Shown here one piece after another: positions 16,013 through 24,874 of a DNA stretch of 64,000 bases. The notes beneath the pieces were generated by a model that was not told the origin of the DNA, ran no database searches, and saw only the letters and a list, made by a program, of their open reading frames with translations. The DNA comes from an uncultured Dechloromonas sp. (GTDB lineage Bacteria; Pseudomonadota; Gammaproteobacteria; Burkholderiales; Rhodocyclaceae), in the NCBI RefSeq assembly GCF_945957265.1, contig NZ_CAMFKO010000015.1, forward strand, positions 29,384 to 93,383. Direction: 5' to 3'. Position 1 is the first letter of the stretch. Each line of letters opens with the position of its first letter. The position numbers were made by a program, and so were the translations under genes.

Positions 16013-16849
16013 TCAGGCCGGTATGGCGGCCCCGATGAATTCGAAAATGTCGGACGGGATGATCTCCAGCCCGACCTTCCTGCAGAAACGCCTTTCCTTG
16101 TCGGTCGGCTCGGCGATGAAGATCCAGCCGGCCGGCTGGGCGGCGGCGTGGATCATGTCGGCCATCACCATGCGCTCGGTATCGCGGTTCAGGCGCATGC
16201 CCAGCAGCAGGTATTGCTTGCCCTTGCGCAGTTCCTTGACCGCCGGCGGAATCGAGAAGCCGCCCATCAGTTCGGTGATGAAATCGACGTAGTCGGCATC
16301 GGAGGCGATATAGACGGGCTCCGGCTTCGGCGTGCCCATCGGCTTGAACAGGATGGGGATGGCCGGGTTGATAACCTCGCTCTTCTGGTAGGACACGCCG
16401 TTCCAGAAATAGAGCTTGTAGCGGAAATCGGTGCCGCCGATGCGCGCGATGCCGACGATCAGGTTGTGCGGGATGTCGGCGTAGGAGTCCTGCAGCTGCG
16501 TATCGCGGTTGATGTCGATGACGTAGTGCGGCGTGAGGCTCTTCAGCCAGTCGTGCAGGGCGCCGCGCGTCCATTGGGTGTCGCCGTAGACGCGGGTGAG
16601 GAACTTGGTCACCGTGCTGCGGCCGCGCTTCAGCTCGACGTTCATCGCGGCGCGCGGGAATTCGTACATCAGCTTGGGCGCCATCGGCTTGCCGTCGTTC
16701 ATGGCGTAGATCAGCGAATCGCTGTCGGCCGGAATCGCTGCGCCGGTCGCCGCGTTTCTGACATCGGCCAGCACGCCGGGGCCGAGATAGGGAACGATGC
16801 TGCCGTCCCGGAGGCCGGCCAGCAGTGTGTCGCGCAGTTGTGGGGTCAT
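16013..16849 (-). CDS. SIR2-like domain protein in the nif region
   Basis: A 278-residue protein from the ATG at 16849. Near the N-terminus GSIVPYLGPGVL (about 16-27) matches the nucleotide-binding glycine loop of the SIR2-like (SIR2_2) superfamily, and HYVIDINRDTQLQDSY fits a following Rossmann-type segment. SIR2 proteins bind or consume NAD+, for deacylation or NADase action; the catalytic histidine cannot be placed with confidence. A TGT-N10-ACA NifA-type site and a partly matching sigma-54 promoter lie upstream, so it is probably expressed with nitrogenase. DraT, which also uses NAD+, is encoded 1.2 kb away. The function is open. Confidence 0.75.
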   Translation of the reverse strand: MTPQLRDTLLAGLRDGSIVPYLGPGVLADVRNAATGAAIPADSDSLIYAMNDGKPMAPKLMYEFPRAAMNVELKRGRSTVTKFLTRVYGDTQWTRGALHDWLKSLTPHYVIDINRDTQLQDSYADIPHNLIVGIARIGGTDFRYKLYFWNGVSYQKSEVINPAIPILFKPMGTPKPEPVYIASDADYVDFITELMGGFSIPPAVKELRKGKQYLLLGMRLNRDTERMVMADMIHAAAQPAGWIFIAEPTDKERRFCRKVGLEIIPSDIFEFIGAAIPA

Positions 16850-16883
16850 GTCTTTTGCTCTGGAAGAGGGGGCAAGCCCTTTG

Positions 16884-16899
16884 AGCAAAATCCAGGCCC
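16884..16899 (-). promoter_or_regulatory. Candidate sigma-54 promoter of the SIR2-like operon
   Basis: On the minus strand GGGCCTGGATTTTGCT has a perfect -12 element (TTGCT) and the GG doublet at the exact -24 spacing, but the rest of the -24 box deviates (GGGCCTG against TGGCACG). It would start transcription near 16874, about 25 bases before the ATG, and lies 60 bases downstream of the NifA-type site. Moderate support, mainly from the combination. Confidence 0.5.
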
Positions 16900-16950
16900 G
16901 TCGGCAGATCACGCAGCCACGGGCTTTTCCGCCGGCACGTCGGCGGCCGT

Positions 16951-16966
16951 TGTCGGTTTACCTACA
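16951..16966 (-). promoter_or_regulatory. NifA-type upstream activator site before the SIR2-like operon
   Basis: TGT at 16951-16953, ten bases, ACA at 16964-16966. The centre is about 84 bases upstream of the start predicted from the -12/-24 element at 16884-16899, as at nifB and nifV. It lies in the 132-base gap between the REC-GGDEF gene and the SIR2-like gene, both on the minus strand, so it can only serve the SIR2-like operon. Confidence 0.6.
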
Positions 16967-16981
16967 CGACAGGAGGGCGTT

Positions 16982-17920
16982 TCAGCACACCTCGGCCCGG
17001 TTGCGGCCGGCTCCCTTGGCCTGGTAGAGCAGTTCGTCGGCCTGACGGAACAGCGTCTTGATTTCGCCGCCGGCCGGAGCAAGGCAGGCGCCGCCGGCCG
17101 AGATGGTGACCACGCCGAAATCGCCGTTCTTTTCGTGCGGCAGGCGCAAGGCATGGACCGCCTCGACCAGGCTCGCCGCCAGGCCGGCATGGACCCCGGG
17201 CGCGACCTCGGGAATGACCACGGCGAACTCTTCGCCGCCGTAACGGGCGGCAAAGGCGCCGAGCGCCGTCCGGTCGTCATGGGCCTGCTGCACGCAGCGG
17301 TCGATGCAGCCGGCCACGGCACGCAGGCACTCGTCGCCGGCCAGGTGGCCGTAGTGGTCGTTGTATTTCTTGAAATTGTCGACGTCGACCATGAGCAGGC
17401 TGAACGGCCGGCCGGCGCGGGTCGCCAGCTCCCACAGCGTGTCGACCTGCAGATCCATGGCGCGGCGATTGAGCAGCCCGGTCAGGCCGTCGCGGTTGGC
17501 CTGGTCCTGCAACTTCGCATTGGCCAGCGACAGCCGCGTGCGCAGTCCGGCAATCCGTGACATGGCCTTCATCTTGGCCTGCAGCACGGCTTCCGACACG
17601 GTCTTGGAAATGAAGTCGTCGCCGCCGGCCTCGATGGCGGTGACCAGGTTGCTGTCGGTATCGGTGGCGGTGACGAAGATGATCGGCGTCCACGCCCAGG
17701 GCTCGTGGCCTTCCTGGGCGCGAATGCGGGTGGTCGCCTCGAAGCCGTTCATGCCGGGCATCTCGATGTCCATCAGGATCAGGTCGAAGGCCTCGGCCCG
17801 GAACAGGTCGATCGCCGACTGCCCGTCGAGGGCATGGCGCACCTCATGACCAAAGGATTCCAGGCGGGCGCACATCACCATGGCAATGGCGCGCGAATCG
17901 TCGACCAGCAATATCTTCAT
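16982..17920 (-). CDS. Response regulator with GGDEF output (diguanylate cyclase)
   Basis: A 312-residue protein with a receiver domain (about 1-120: MKILLVDDSRAIA, phosphoacceptor Asp in DLILMDIEMPGMNG, conserved Thr in FVTATD, Lys in SKTVSE) joined to a GGDEF domain (about 155-310) with an intact RYGGEEFAVV active site and DVDNFKKYNDHYGH. It should make cyclic di-GMP when phosphorylated. The ATG at 17920 puts the receiver at the N-terminus; a start 20 codons upstream is possible. No partner kinase is adjacent. Confidence 0.92.
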   Translation of the reverse strand: MKILLVDDSRAIAMVMCARLESFGHEVRHALDGQSAIDLFRAEAFDLILMDIEMPGMNGFEATTRIRAQEGHEPWAWTPIIFVTATDTDSNLVTAIEAGGDDFISKTVSEAVLQAKMKAMSRIAGLRTRLSLANAKLQDQANRDGLTGLLNRRAMDLQVDTLWELATRAGRPFSLLMVDVDNFKKYNDHYGHLAGDECLRAVAGCIDRCVQQAHDDRTALGAFAARYGGEEFAVVIPEVAPGVHAGLAASLVEAVHALRLPHEKNGDFGVVTISAGGACLAPAGGEIKTLFRQADELLYQAKGAGRNRAEVC

Positions 17921-18063
17921 GTCTTGCGGAACCCTGTCATGACAAAAACAATTGCCCAGAGCATACCCGGACGCGGCCACGAAAAATAGTCCGAAAGTAA
18001 TAGATCAACAATGTTTTGCGTGAACCGTGAAAAATTCCCGGCATCGCTCGCCGGGCCGGCCGC

Positions 18064-18888
18064 TCACAGGGTGGTCAGGCTGACCTCGACCACCCCGCCG
18101 ATCGCCAGGAACTCGTCCTCGCCCTGCAGCACGCCGGGGAGCAGGCCGCAGTGGAAGAAGATCTTGGTCAGCGGGATGTCGACGGCCAGGATGTAGTCGC
18201 CGAACTCGCAGGCGCGCTCGCGGCTGCAGGTGAAGGAGTTGAGGTTATTGAGCAGCACGACGTGCTGCCCCTTGCCCCGGCTTTCCAGCACCTCGTGGTC
18301 GGCCAGCCGGTTGACGCCGCGATAAAGCGTGACATGGCGGGCACCGGGGTGGCGGCGGGCCAGTTCGAACTGGCAGAAGGTGTACACCAGGTCGAGTTGG
18401 GCCTCGATGGCGTTGGTGCCGTACAGGCCCTGGGCGCGCATTTCCTGGTAGCGGCGATAGGCGCTGCCCGACGGGTCGCGCAGCGCCTGGCCGTGCCAGC
18501 GCGGGGTCAGGCCGAAGCGCGACTCGACCCAGCCCTTGAGCACCGCCCCCTCGCGGCTGTCGGCATCGAAGCTCCAGCCGCGGATCATCCTGATGTAATT
18601 GGCCTTGGCCCGGCCCTTCCGGGTGCCGCTGAACCCCATGTCCTCCGGCCGTTCCAGCCGGAAATGCACGGTCAGGTAGTCGCCGAAGACCTCGCCGCGC
18701 TGCGCCGCGGGCGCTGCTTCCAGGCGCTGGAACAGGTTGCGGTGCAGTTCGGCCACGCCGTCGAGCAGCAGCTCGGCCGGATGTTGCTGGAAGGTGAGGC
18801 TGCCGAGCACGACCGCCGGCAGGTTGCAGCGATTGATCGGCAAGCGCGCCTCGCGCGGCAGCGTCGCTTTGTTGTCACCCCTACACAT
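18064..18888 (-). CDS. draT: NAD+-dinitrogen-reductase ADP-D-ribosyltransferase DraT
   Basis: About 274 residues; transfers ADP-ribose from NAD+ to the arginine of NifH (R102 here) and so shuts off nitrogenase on ammonium or darkness/energy shock. Family features include LPINRCNLPAVVLGS, HVTLYRGVNRLADHEVL and FTCSRERACEFGDYILAVDI, the last two matching the ADP-ribosyltransferase core. The frame is open to a GTG at 18963 (299 residues); the ATG at 18888 gives the family's usual length, but neither start has a good ribosome site. It is divergent from nifH, and a NifA site lies within its first codons, so nifH control and draT 5' end overlap. Confidence 0.93.
   Translation of the reverse strand: MCRGDNKATLPREARLPINRCNLPAVVLGSLTFQQHPAELLLDGVAELHRNLFQRLEAAPAAQRGEVFGDYLTVHFRLERPEDMGFSGTRKGRAKANYIRMIRGWSFDADSREGAVLKGWVESRFGLTPRWHGQALRDPSGSAYRRYQEMRAQGLYGTNAIEAQLDLVYTFCQFELARRHPGARHVTLYRGVNRLADHEVLESRGKGQHVVLLNNLNSFTCSRERACEFGDYILAVDIPLTKIFFHCGLLPGVLQGEDEFLAIGGVVEVSLTTL
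18870..18885 (+). promoter_or_regulatory. NifA upstream activator site for nifHDK (inside the draT 5' end)
   Basis: TGT at 18870-18872, ten bases, ACA at 18883-18885. It is centred about 133 bases upstream of the nifH start predicted from the sigma-54 promoter. It lies within the draT frame, and a 19-base palindrome (CCCCTACA at 18878-18885, CAT, TGTAGGGG at 18889-18896) overlaps both the site and the draT ATG at 18888. Confidence 0.75.
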
Positions 18889-18983
18889 TGTAGGGGAATT
18901 GTCGGGTGTGCCCGCCCCGGCAGAAGCCGGATAAATTTCAATTTCCATTGAAAATTCAATCACATGGAGTCTGTCAATCGATC

Positions 18984-18999
18984 TGGCACGCTACGTGCA
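18984..18999 (+). promoter_or_regulatory. Sigma-54 promoter of nifHDK
   Basis: TGGCACGCTACGTGCA matches the RpoN consensus except for G in place of the first T of the -12 box; GG and GC doublets are correctly spaced. Transcription should begin near 19010, giving a leader of about 55 bases before nifH. Confidence 0.88.
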
Positions 19000-19052
19000 G
19001 ATAGTCAGTCGCGACACTAACCAATTCCTTCGCAAATCGACTGACAGACTAA

Positions 19053-19946
<894 letters not shown>

Positions 19947-19951
19947 GCAAT

Positions 19952-19969
19952 ACCCGCCGCCCGGCGGGT
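19952..19969 (+). other. Stem-loop between nifH and nifD
   Basis: ACCCGCC (19952-19958), loop GCCC, GGCGGGT (19963-19969), just after the nifH stop. There is no T-run, so it is not a full intrinsic terminator. Comparable hairpins after nifH in other diazotrophs stabilise nifH mRNA or trim readthrough into nifDK; that role is inferred here. Confidence 0.6.
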
Positions 19970-20036
19970 GCCCAGGCATCCGCCACTTTCAACCAGCGCG
20001 CTGGCTACAGATTGGTAGCAGCGCCAGGAGGAAAAA

Positions 20037-21509
20037 ATGACGACTCTGTCTCGTGAAGAAACCGACGCCCTCATCGCCGAGGTGCTCGAGGTTTACCCGG
20101 AAAAAGCCAAGAAGGACCGTACGAAGCACCTCGCGTCCAACGACGTTTCCGTTGAACAATCCAAGAAGTGCATCACCTCCAACCGCAAGTCGCTGCCCGG
20201 CGTGATGACCATCCGCGGTTGCGCCTACGCCGGTTCCAAGGGCGTGGTCTGGGGTCCGATCAAGGACATGATCCACATCTCGCACGGCCCGGTCGGCTGC
20301 GGCCAGTATTCCCGTGCCGGCCGCCGCAACTACTACGTCGGCACCACCGGCGTCGATACCTTCGGCACGATGAACTTCACCTCGGACTTCCAGGAAAAGG
20401 ACATCGTCTTCGGCGGCGACAAGAAGCTGGCCAAGCTGATCGAGGAAGTCGAACAGCTCTTCCCGCTGCACAAGGGCATATCGGTCCAGTCCGAGTGCCC
20501 GATCGGCCTGATCGGCGACGACATCGAGTCGGTGTCCAAGAAGGCTGCCGCCGTCCTCGACAAGCCGGTCGTCCCGGTGCGCTGCGAAGGCTTCCGCGGC
20601 GTGTCGCAATCGCTCGGCCACCACATCGCCAACGACGCGATCCGCGACTGGGTGCTCGACAAGCGCGACGGCCAGCCCTTCGAATCGACCCCCTACGACG
20701 TGGCCATCATCGGCGACTACAACATCGGCGGCGACGCCTGGGCCACCCGTATCCTCCTCGAGGAAATGGGCCTGCGCGTCACGGCGCAGTGGTCCGGCGA
20801 CGGCACCATTGCCGAAATGATGAACACGCCGAAGGTCAAGCTGAACCTGCTGCACTGCTACCGTTCGATGAACTACATCTCGCGCCACATGGAAGAGAAG
20901 TACGGCATTCCTTACCTGGAATACAACTTCTTCGGCCCGACCAAGATCGTCGAATCCTGCCGCAAGATCGCCGCCTTCTTCGACGACACCGTCAAGGCCA
21001 AGACCGAGGCCATGATCGCCCGCTACCAGCCGATGATGGACGAGATCATCGCCAAGTACAAACCGCGCCTCGAAGGCAAGAAGGTCATGCTCTACGTCGG
21101 CGGCCTGCGTCCGCGTCACGTCATCGGCGCCTACGAAGACCTCGGCATGGAAGTCATCGGCACCGGCTACGAATTCGGCCACAACGACGACTACGACCGG
21201 ACGATCAAGGAAATGGGCGACGCCACCCTGCTCTACGACGACGTCACCGGCTTCGAGCTGGAAGAGTTCGTCAAGCGCCTGAAGCCCGACATGGTCGGCT
21301 CCGGCATCAAGGAAAAGTACATCTTCCAGAAAATGGGCATCCCGCTGCGCCAGATGCACTCCTGGGACTACTCCGGTCCGTACCACGGTTACGACGGTTT
21401 CGCGATCTTCGCCCGCGACATGGACATCGCCCTCTCCAACCCGACCTTCAAGAACCTGGTTCCGCCCTGGAAGAAGGTCGCTGAAGAAGACGTGAAGAAG
21501 GCCGCCTAA
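20037..21509 (+). CDS. nifD: Nitrogenase molybdenum-iron protein alpha chain NifD
   Basis: A 490-residue catalytic subunit. P-cluster ligands C62, C88 and C154 and FeMo-co ligands C274 and H441 are at the positions expected from Azotobacter (62, 88, 154, 275, 442). [15 protein letters not shown] around H441 and [13 protein letters not shown] around C154 are typical of Mo nitrogenase, not the V or Fe-only forms. An AGGAGG ribosome site precedes the ATG. Ninety bases with a hairpin separate it from nifH. Confidence 0.99.
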   Translation: MTTLSREETDALIAEVLEVYPEKAKKDRTKHLASNDVSVEQSKKCITSNRKSLPGVMTIRGCAYAGSKGVVWGPIKDMIHISHGPVGCGQYSRAGRRNYYVGTTGVDTFGTMNFTSDFQEKDIVFGGDKKLAKLIEEVEQLFPLHKGISVQSECPIGLIGDDIESVSKKAAAVLDKPVVPVRCEGFRGVSQSLGHHIANDAIRDWVLDKRDGQPFESTPYDVAIIGDYNIGGDAWATRILLEEMGLRVTAQWSGDGTIAEMMNTPKVKLNLLHCYRSMNYISRHMEEKYGIPYLEYNFFGPTKIVESCRKIAAFFDDTVKAKTEAMIARYQPMMDEIIAKYKPRLEGKKVMLYVGGLRPRHVIGAYEDLGMEVIGTGYEFGHNDDYDRTIKEMGDATLLYDDVTGFELEEFVKRLKPDMVGSGIKEKYIFQKMGIPLRQMHSWDYSGPYHGYDGFAIFARDMDIALSNPTFKNLVPPWKKVAEEDVKKAA

Positions 21510-21540
21510 GTACCAGGAATTGGGAAACGGACGATGGCGG

Positions 21541-21572
21541 CGGGTGATTGCGGACTTCGCGTCCTTCACCCG
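21541..21572 (+). other. Stem-loop between nifD and nifK
   Basis: CGGGTGA (21541-21547) pairs with TCACCCG (21566-21572), with an inner GGAC/GTCC stem closing a TTCGC loop. It lies in the unusually long 138-base nifD-nifK gap. No T-run follows, so an effect on mRNA processing or stability is more likely than termination. Confidence 0.55.
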
Positions 21573-21647
21573 TCCCCTCCCCCGGGACCCTGATCTTCAA
21601 CCTTGCGCCCGGCACTGCAGATGAGCGGTACGGGCAAGGAGATAGCA

Positions 21648-23216
21648 ATGCAAACCGCAGACAACATCAAGCCCTGTTATCCGCTGTTCCGCGACGACGA
21701 CTACAAGAAGAACCTGGCCGAGAAGCGCGTCCAGTTCGAGGAAGGTCACGGTCCGGACAAGGTCTTCGAAACCTTCATGTGGACGACCACGCAGGAATAC
21801 CAGGAACTCAACTTCAAGCGCGAAGCCCTGACCGTCGATCCGGCCAAGGCCTGCCAGCCGCTCGGCGCCGTCCTCTGCGCCTCCGGCTTCCACAAGACCC
21901 TGCCCTACGTGCATGGTTCGCAAGGCTGCGTCGCCTACTTCCGCACCTACTTCAACCGTCACTTCAAGGAACCGTGCTCCTGCGTCTCCGACTCGATGAC
22001 GGAAGACGCCGCGGTGTTCGGCGGCCAGAAGAACATGTTCGACGGCCTGGAAAACGCCAAGGCCATCTACAAGCCGGACATGATCGCCGTCTCCACCACC
22101 TGCATGGCCGAAGTCATCGGTGACGACCTCAACGCCTTCATCAACAACTCGAAGAAGGCCGGCCACATTCCGCAGGACTACCCGGTGCCCTTCGCCCATA
22201 CCCCGTCCTTCGTCGGTTCGCACACCACCGGCTGGGACAACATGGAAGAAGGCATCCTCCGCTACTTCACGCTGAACGCCATGGAAGGCAAGGTCGTCGG
22301 CTCGAACAAGAAGGTCAACATCGTTCCCGGCTTCGAGACCTACCTCGGCAACTACCGTGTCGTGAAGCGCATGCTGACCGAGATGGGCGTCGGCTACACC
22401 ATGCTGTCCGACCCGACCGACGTCTTCGACACCCCGGCCGACGGCGAATTCCGCATGTACTCCGGCGGCACGACGATGGACGAAGTCAAGGACGCGCCGA
22501 ACGCCATCACCACGCTGCTGATGCAACCTGCCCAGCTGGAAAAGACGAAGAAGTTCGTCGAAAACACGTGGAAGCACGACATTCCGAAGCTCAACATCCC
22601 GATGGGTGTCGAGTGGACCGACGAGTTCCTGATGAAGGTCTCCGAAGTCACCGGCCAGCCGATCCCTGCTTCGCTGGAACTGGAACGCGGCCGCTGCATG
22701 GACCTCATCTCCGACAGCCACGCCTGGCTGCACGGCAAGAAGTTCGCCCTCTACGGCGACCCGGACTTCGTCATGGGCATGGTCAAGATCCTGCTCGAAG
22801 TTGGCGCCGAGCCGACCCACATCCTCTCCCACAACGCCAACAAGCGCTGGGGCAAGAGCATGGAAAAGCTGCTCGCCTCCAGCCCGTTCGGCACCCTGGG
22901 CAAGGTCTACGTCGGCAACGACCTGTGGCACATGCGCAGCCTGTGCTTCACGGACAAGCCTGACTTCCTGATCGGCAACAGCTACGGCAAGTACATCCAG
23001 CGCGACACCCGCCACAAGGGCGAGGAATTCGAAGTGCCGCTGATCCGCCTCGGCTTCCCGATCTTCGACCGCCACCATCAGCACCGGGCCACCACCATGG
23101 GCTACGAAGGGATGATGTCCGTGGTCACCCAGCTGACCAACGCCATCCTTGAGCAACTCGACAAGGAAACCATCGGCATGGGAACGACGGACTACAACTT
23201 CGACCTGGTCCGCTAA
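21648..23216 (+). CDS. nifK: Nitrogenase molybdenum-iron protein beta chain NifK
   Basis: A 522-residue subunit that completes the P-clusters at the NifD-NifK interface. Ligands C69, C94 and C152 are present (DPAKACQPLG, HGSQGCVAYF, STTCMAEVIGDD). The frame stays open to 21603, but the ATG at 21648 has a GCAAGGAGA site and begins with the usual acidic N-terminus. NifK ends with DYNFDLVR, as in most Mo nitrogenases. Third gene of the nifH operon. Confidence 0.99.
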   Translation: MQTADNIKPCYPLFRDDDYKKNLAEKRVQFEEGHGPDKVFETFMWTTTQEYQELNFKREALTVDPAKACQPLGAVLCASGFHKTLPYVHGSQGCVAYFRTYFNRHFKEPCSCVSDSMTEDAAVFGGQKNMFDGLENAKAIYKPDMIAVSTTCMAEVIGDDLNAFINNSKKAGHIPQDYPVPFAHTPSFVGSHTTGWDNMEEGILRYFTLNAMEGKVVGSNKKVNIVPGFETYLGNYRVVKRMLTEMGVGYTMLSDPTDVFDTPADGEFRMYSGGTTMDEVKDAPNAITTLLMQPAQLEKTKKFVENTWKHDIPKLNIPMGVEWTDEFLMKVSEVTGQPIPASLELERGRCMDLISDSHAWLHGKKFALYGDPDFVMGMVKILLEVGAEPTHILSHNANKRWGKSMEKLLASSPFGTLGKVYVGNDLWHMRSLCFTDKPDFLIGNSYGKYIQRDTRHKGEEFEVPLIRLGFPIFDRHHQHRATTMGYEGMMSVVTQLTNAILEQLDKETIGMGTTDYNFDLVR

Positions 23217-23302
23217 TCCGGCCAGACCGGCGCCCCGCTGCCGGCAACGGCGGTGGGGCATCGGCACGAAGTCCAGCGACAAACGAAACCTAGGGAGCTG
23301 AA

Positions 23303-23530
23303 ATGGCCAACATCATGATCCAGCAAGGCAGCAGCGGCGGGCTGGTGTTCTACCTTCCGAAGCGCGACCTGGAAGCGTCCATCGAGTCCATCGAATTCGA
23401 CACCCCGGAAAAATGGGGTGGCGAACTGAAGCTGGACAACGGCGGCACGTATTACATCGACCCGATCGCCAAGCCACCTCGCCTGCCGGTATCCCTGAGA
23501 GCCAAGCGCCTCGGCGCTGCTGAAGATTAA
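23303..23530 (+). CDS. nifT: NifT/FixU family protein
   Basis: A 75-residue protein, typical length for NifT. It contains LVFYLPKRDLEASIESIEF and WGGELKLDNGGTYYIDP, the family's beta-rich core. NifT commonly follows nifHDK and is conserved but dispensable in tested diazotrophs; its biochemical role is unknown. It lies 86 bases after nifK with a TAGGGAGC ribosome site and precedes a ferredoxin. Confidence 0.95.
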   Translation: MANIMIQQGSSGGLVFYLPKRDLEASIESIEFDTPEKWGGELKLDNGGTYYIDPIAKPPRLPVSLRAKRLGAAED

Positions 23531-23610
23531 GCCTTTGAAACCTGCCCGCCCCAGCCAGCCGCTTATTTGACCACTGCGGCCAGCCAAGGGCGGATTGAAA
23601 GGAGAGCATC

Positions 23611-23802
23611 ATGGCAATGAAAATCGACCCCGACATGTGCACCGCCTGCGGCGACTGCAAGCCGGTCTGCCCGACCAAGTCGATCAGTTCCGGCAAGATC
23701 TTCTTCAAGATCGACGGCGCCACCTGTACGGAATGCGACGGCCACAACGACTCCCCGTTGTGCGTCGACGTCTGCCCATCCGGCTGCATCAGCCCGGCCT
23801 GA
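23611..23802 (+). CDS. 2[4Fe-4S] ferredoxin in the nifHDK operon
   Basis: A 63-residue ferredoxin with CTACGDCKPVC (C-x2-C-x2-C-x3-C) and CTECDGHNDSPLCVDVC (C-x2-C-x8-C-x3-C). It is a shorter relative of the ferredoxin after nifB, lacking that protein's C-terminal tail. A GAAAGGAG site precedes the start. In this position it probably donates electrons to NifH or to cofactor assembly. Confidence 0.93.
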   Translation: MAMKIDPDMCTACGDCKPVCPTKSISSGKIFFKIDGATCTECDGHNDSPLCVDVCPSGCISPA

Positions 23803-23882
23803 TTCCAGCGTCTTGAGCCGAGCGCCGGCGCAGCGTCAAAACTGAACCGGCGCTCCACTGAAAACACTGCCAGGAGCCCATC

Positions 23883-24614
23883 ATGTCGCCCTCACCCATC
23901 GCCTCCCGTGAAGCCGCGCTGCGTATCGCGTTGGCTGCCCGCGCCCTGAACGGCCTCGACGTCAAGGCCTTCGTCGGCGCCCTGATCGAAAAGCTGGAAC
24001 CGCCGCTCACCGAGGCCAAGCTCGGCAAGCTGACGGTCGAGGACCTGCGCGTCATCCTGGCCGGCGATTTCGCCGAACAGGGCTGCCACGTCGGCGTCGA
24101 AGCCGAGCAGCTCAAGGAAGCCGTCCGCCTGCTCTGGGGCCAGGGCATCGCCCACAGCGACTTCCCCGGCATCGAGGCTTATGCTGACGGCGAGATGCCC
24201 GGCTCCATCCGCGTCGCCGTCGCCGCCAACCGCGGCGAGAACCTCGACGGCCACTTCGGCTCCTGCGACCGTTTCCTCGTGTATCAGGTCGGCCGGCAGG
24301 CGATCAAGCTGATCGACGTGCGCAGCACCGCCGAGGCCGACAGCGCCGAGGACAAGAACGCTGCCCGCTCGGCCCTGATCGGCGACTGCCAGATCGTCTA
24401 CATCCAGTCCATCGGCGGCCCGGCCGCCGCCAAGGTGGTGCGCGCCGGCGTCCATCCGGTCAAGAAGCCGACCGGCGGCCCGGCCCGCGAAGCCCTGGCC
24501 GAACTGCAGGGGCGCCTGTCCAGCCCGCCGCCGTGGCTGGCCCAGATCATGGGCGTGCCGTCAGCCTCGCTGGCCCGCTTCGAGGAAGAACTGGAAAACG
24601 AGGAATCGGCATGA
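23883..24614 (+). CDS. nifY: NifY/NafY-type dinitrogenase cofactor-binding protein
   Basis: A 243-residue protein with two parts: an N-terminal helical domain (about 1-95, apo-NifDK binding in NafY) and a C-terminal NifX-like domain (about 112-215) that opens RVAVAANRGENLDGHFGSCD, the cofactor-binding fold with its conserved HFG. Such proteins hold FeMo-co and keep apo-NifDK ready for insertion. The position after nifHDK-nifT-fdx matches nifY in other Proteobacteria. Its stop overlaps the next start (ATGA). Confidence 0.93.
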   Translation: MSPSPIASREAALRIALAARALNGLDVKAFVGALIEKLEPPLTEAKLGKLTVEDLRVILAGDFAEQGCHVGVEAEQLKEAVRLLWGQGIAHSDFPGIEAYADGEMPGSIRVAVAANRGENLDGHFGSCDRFLVYQVGRQAIKLIDVRSTAEADSAEDKNAARSALIGDCQIVYIQSIGGPAAAKVVRAGVHPVKKPTGGPAREALAELQGRLSSPPPWLAQIMGVPSASLARFEEELENEESA

Positions 24615-24874
24615 TCACCCCCGCCATTCTCGCCCGGGTCGGCGAAGCCGCTCTGCTCGACGCCCGCGCCGCCTCGCTGCGCCAGCGTTTTCCCAAGCTG
24701 CACTTCAGCGAATGCAGCGAGGACGACGTGTCGCCCCGCTACCATGCGGCCTTCACCGTCGACGGTTACGACCTCTACCTGATCACCGGCGCCAGCGGCC
24801 ACTGCCTGGAACTGACCAACGATTCCGGCAGCGCCACCGGCATCCTGATTGCCAGCAAGGTCGATGACGAGTGA
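24611..24874 (+). CDS. Small nif-operon protein, unknown function
   Basis: An 87-residue soluble protein from the ATG at 24611, overlapping the nifY stop by 4 bases. Its core reads FPKLHFSECSEDDVSPRYHA followed by strands AFTVDGYDLYLITG and CLELTNDSGSATGILIA. No metal or nucleotide motif is clear. It is sandwiched between nifY and the LRV protein, both coupled by overlap, so it is certainly part of the nif operon. I do not recognise it as a named Nif protein. Confidence 0.8.
   Translation: MITPAILARVGEAALLDARAASLRQRFPKLHFSECSEDDVSPRYHAAFTVDGYDLYLITGASGHCLELTNDSGSATGILIASKVDDE

Noticed and set aside
18888..18963. The N-terminal 25 residues of the longest draT frame as coding
   Set aside because: Begins with GTG, has no ribosome site, is AT-rich and adds residues beyond the usual DraT length; kept only as an alternative.
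20168..21484. Long alternative frames inside nifD and nifK
   Set aside because: Same-strand shadows of nifD/nifK that are Arg/Pro-rich; ligand cysteines and family identity are in the annotated frames.
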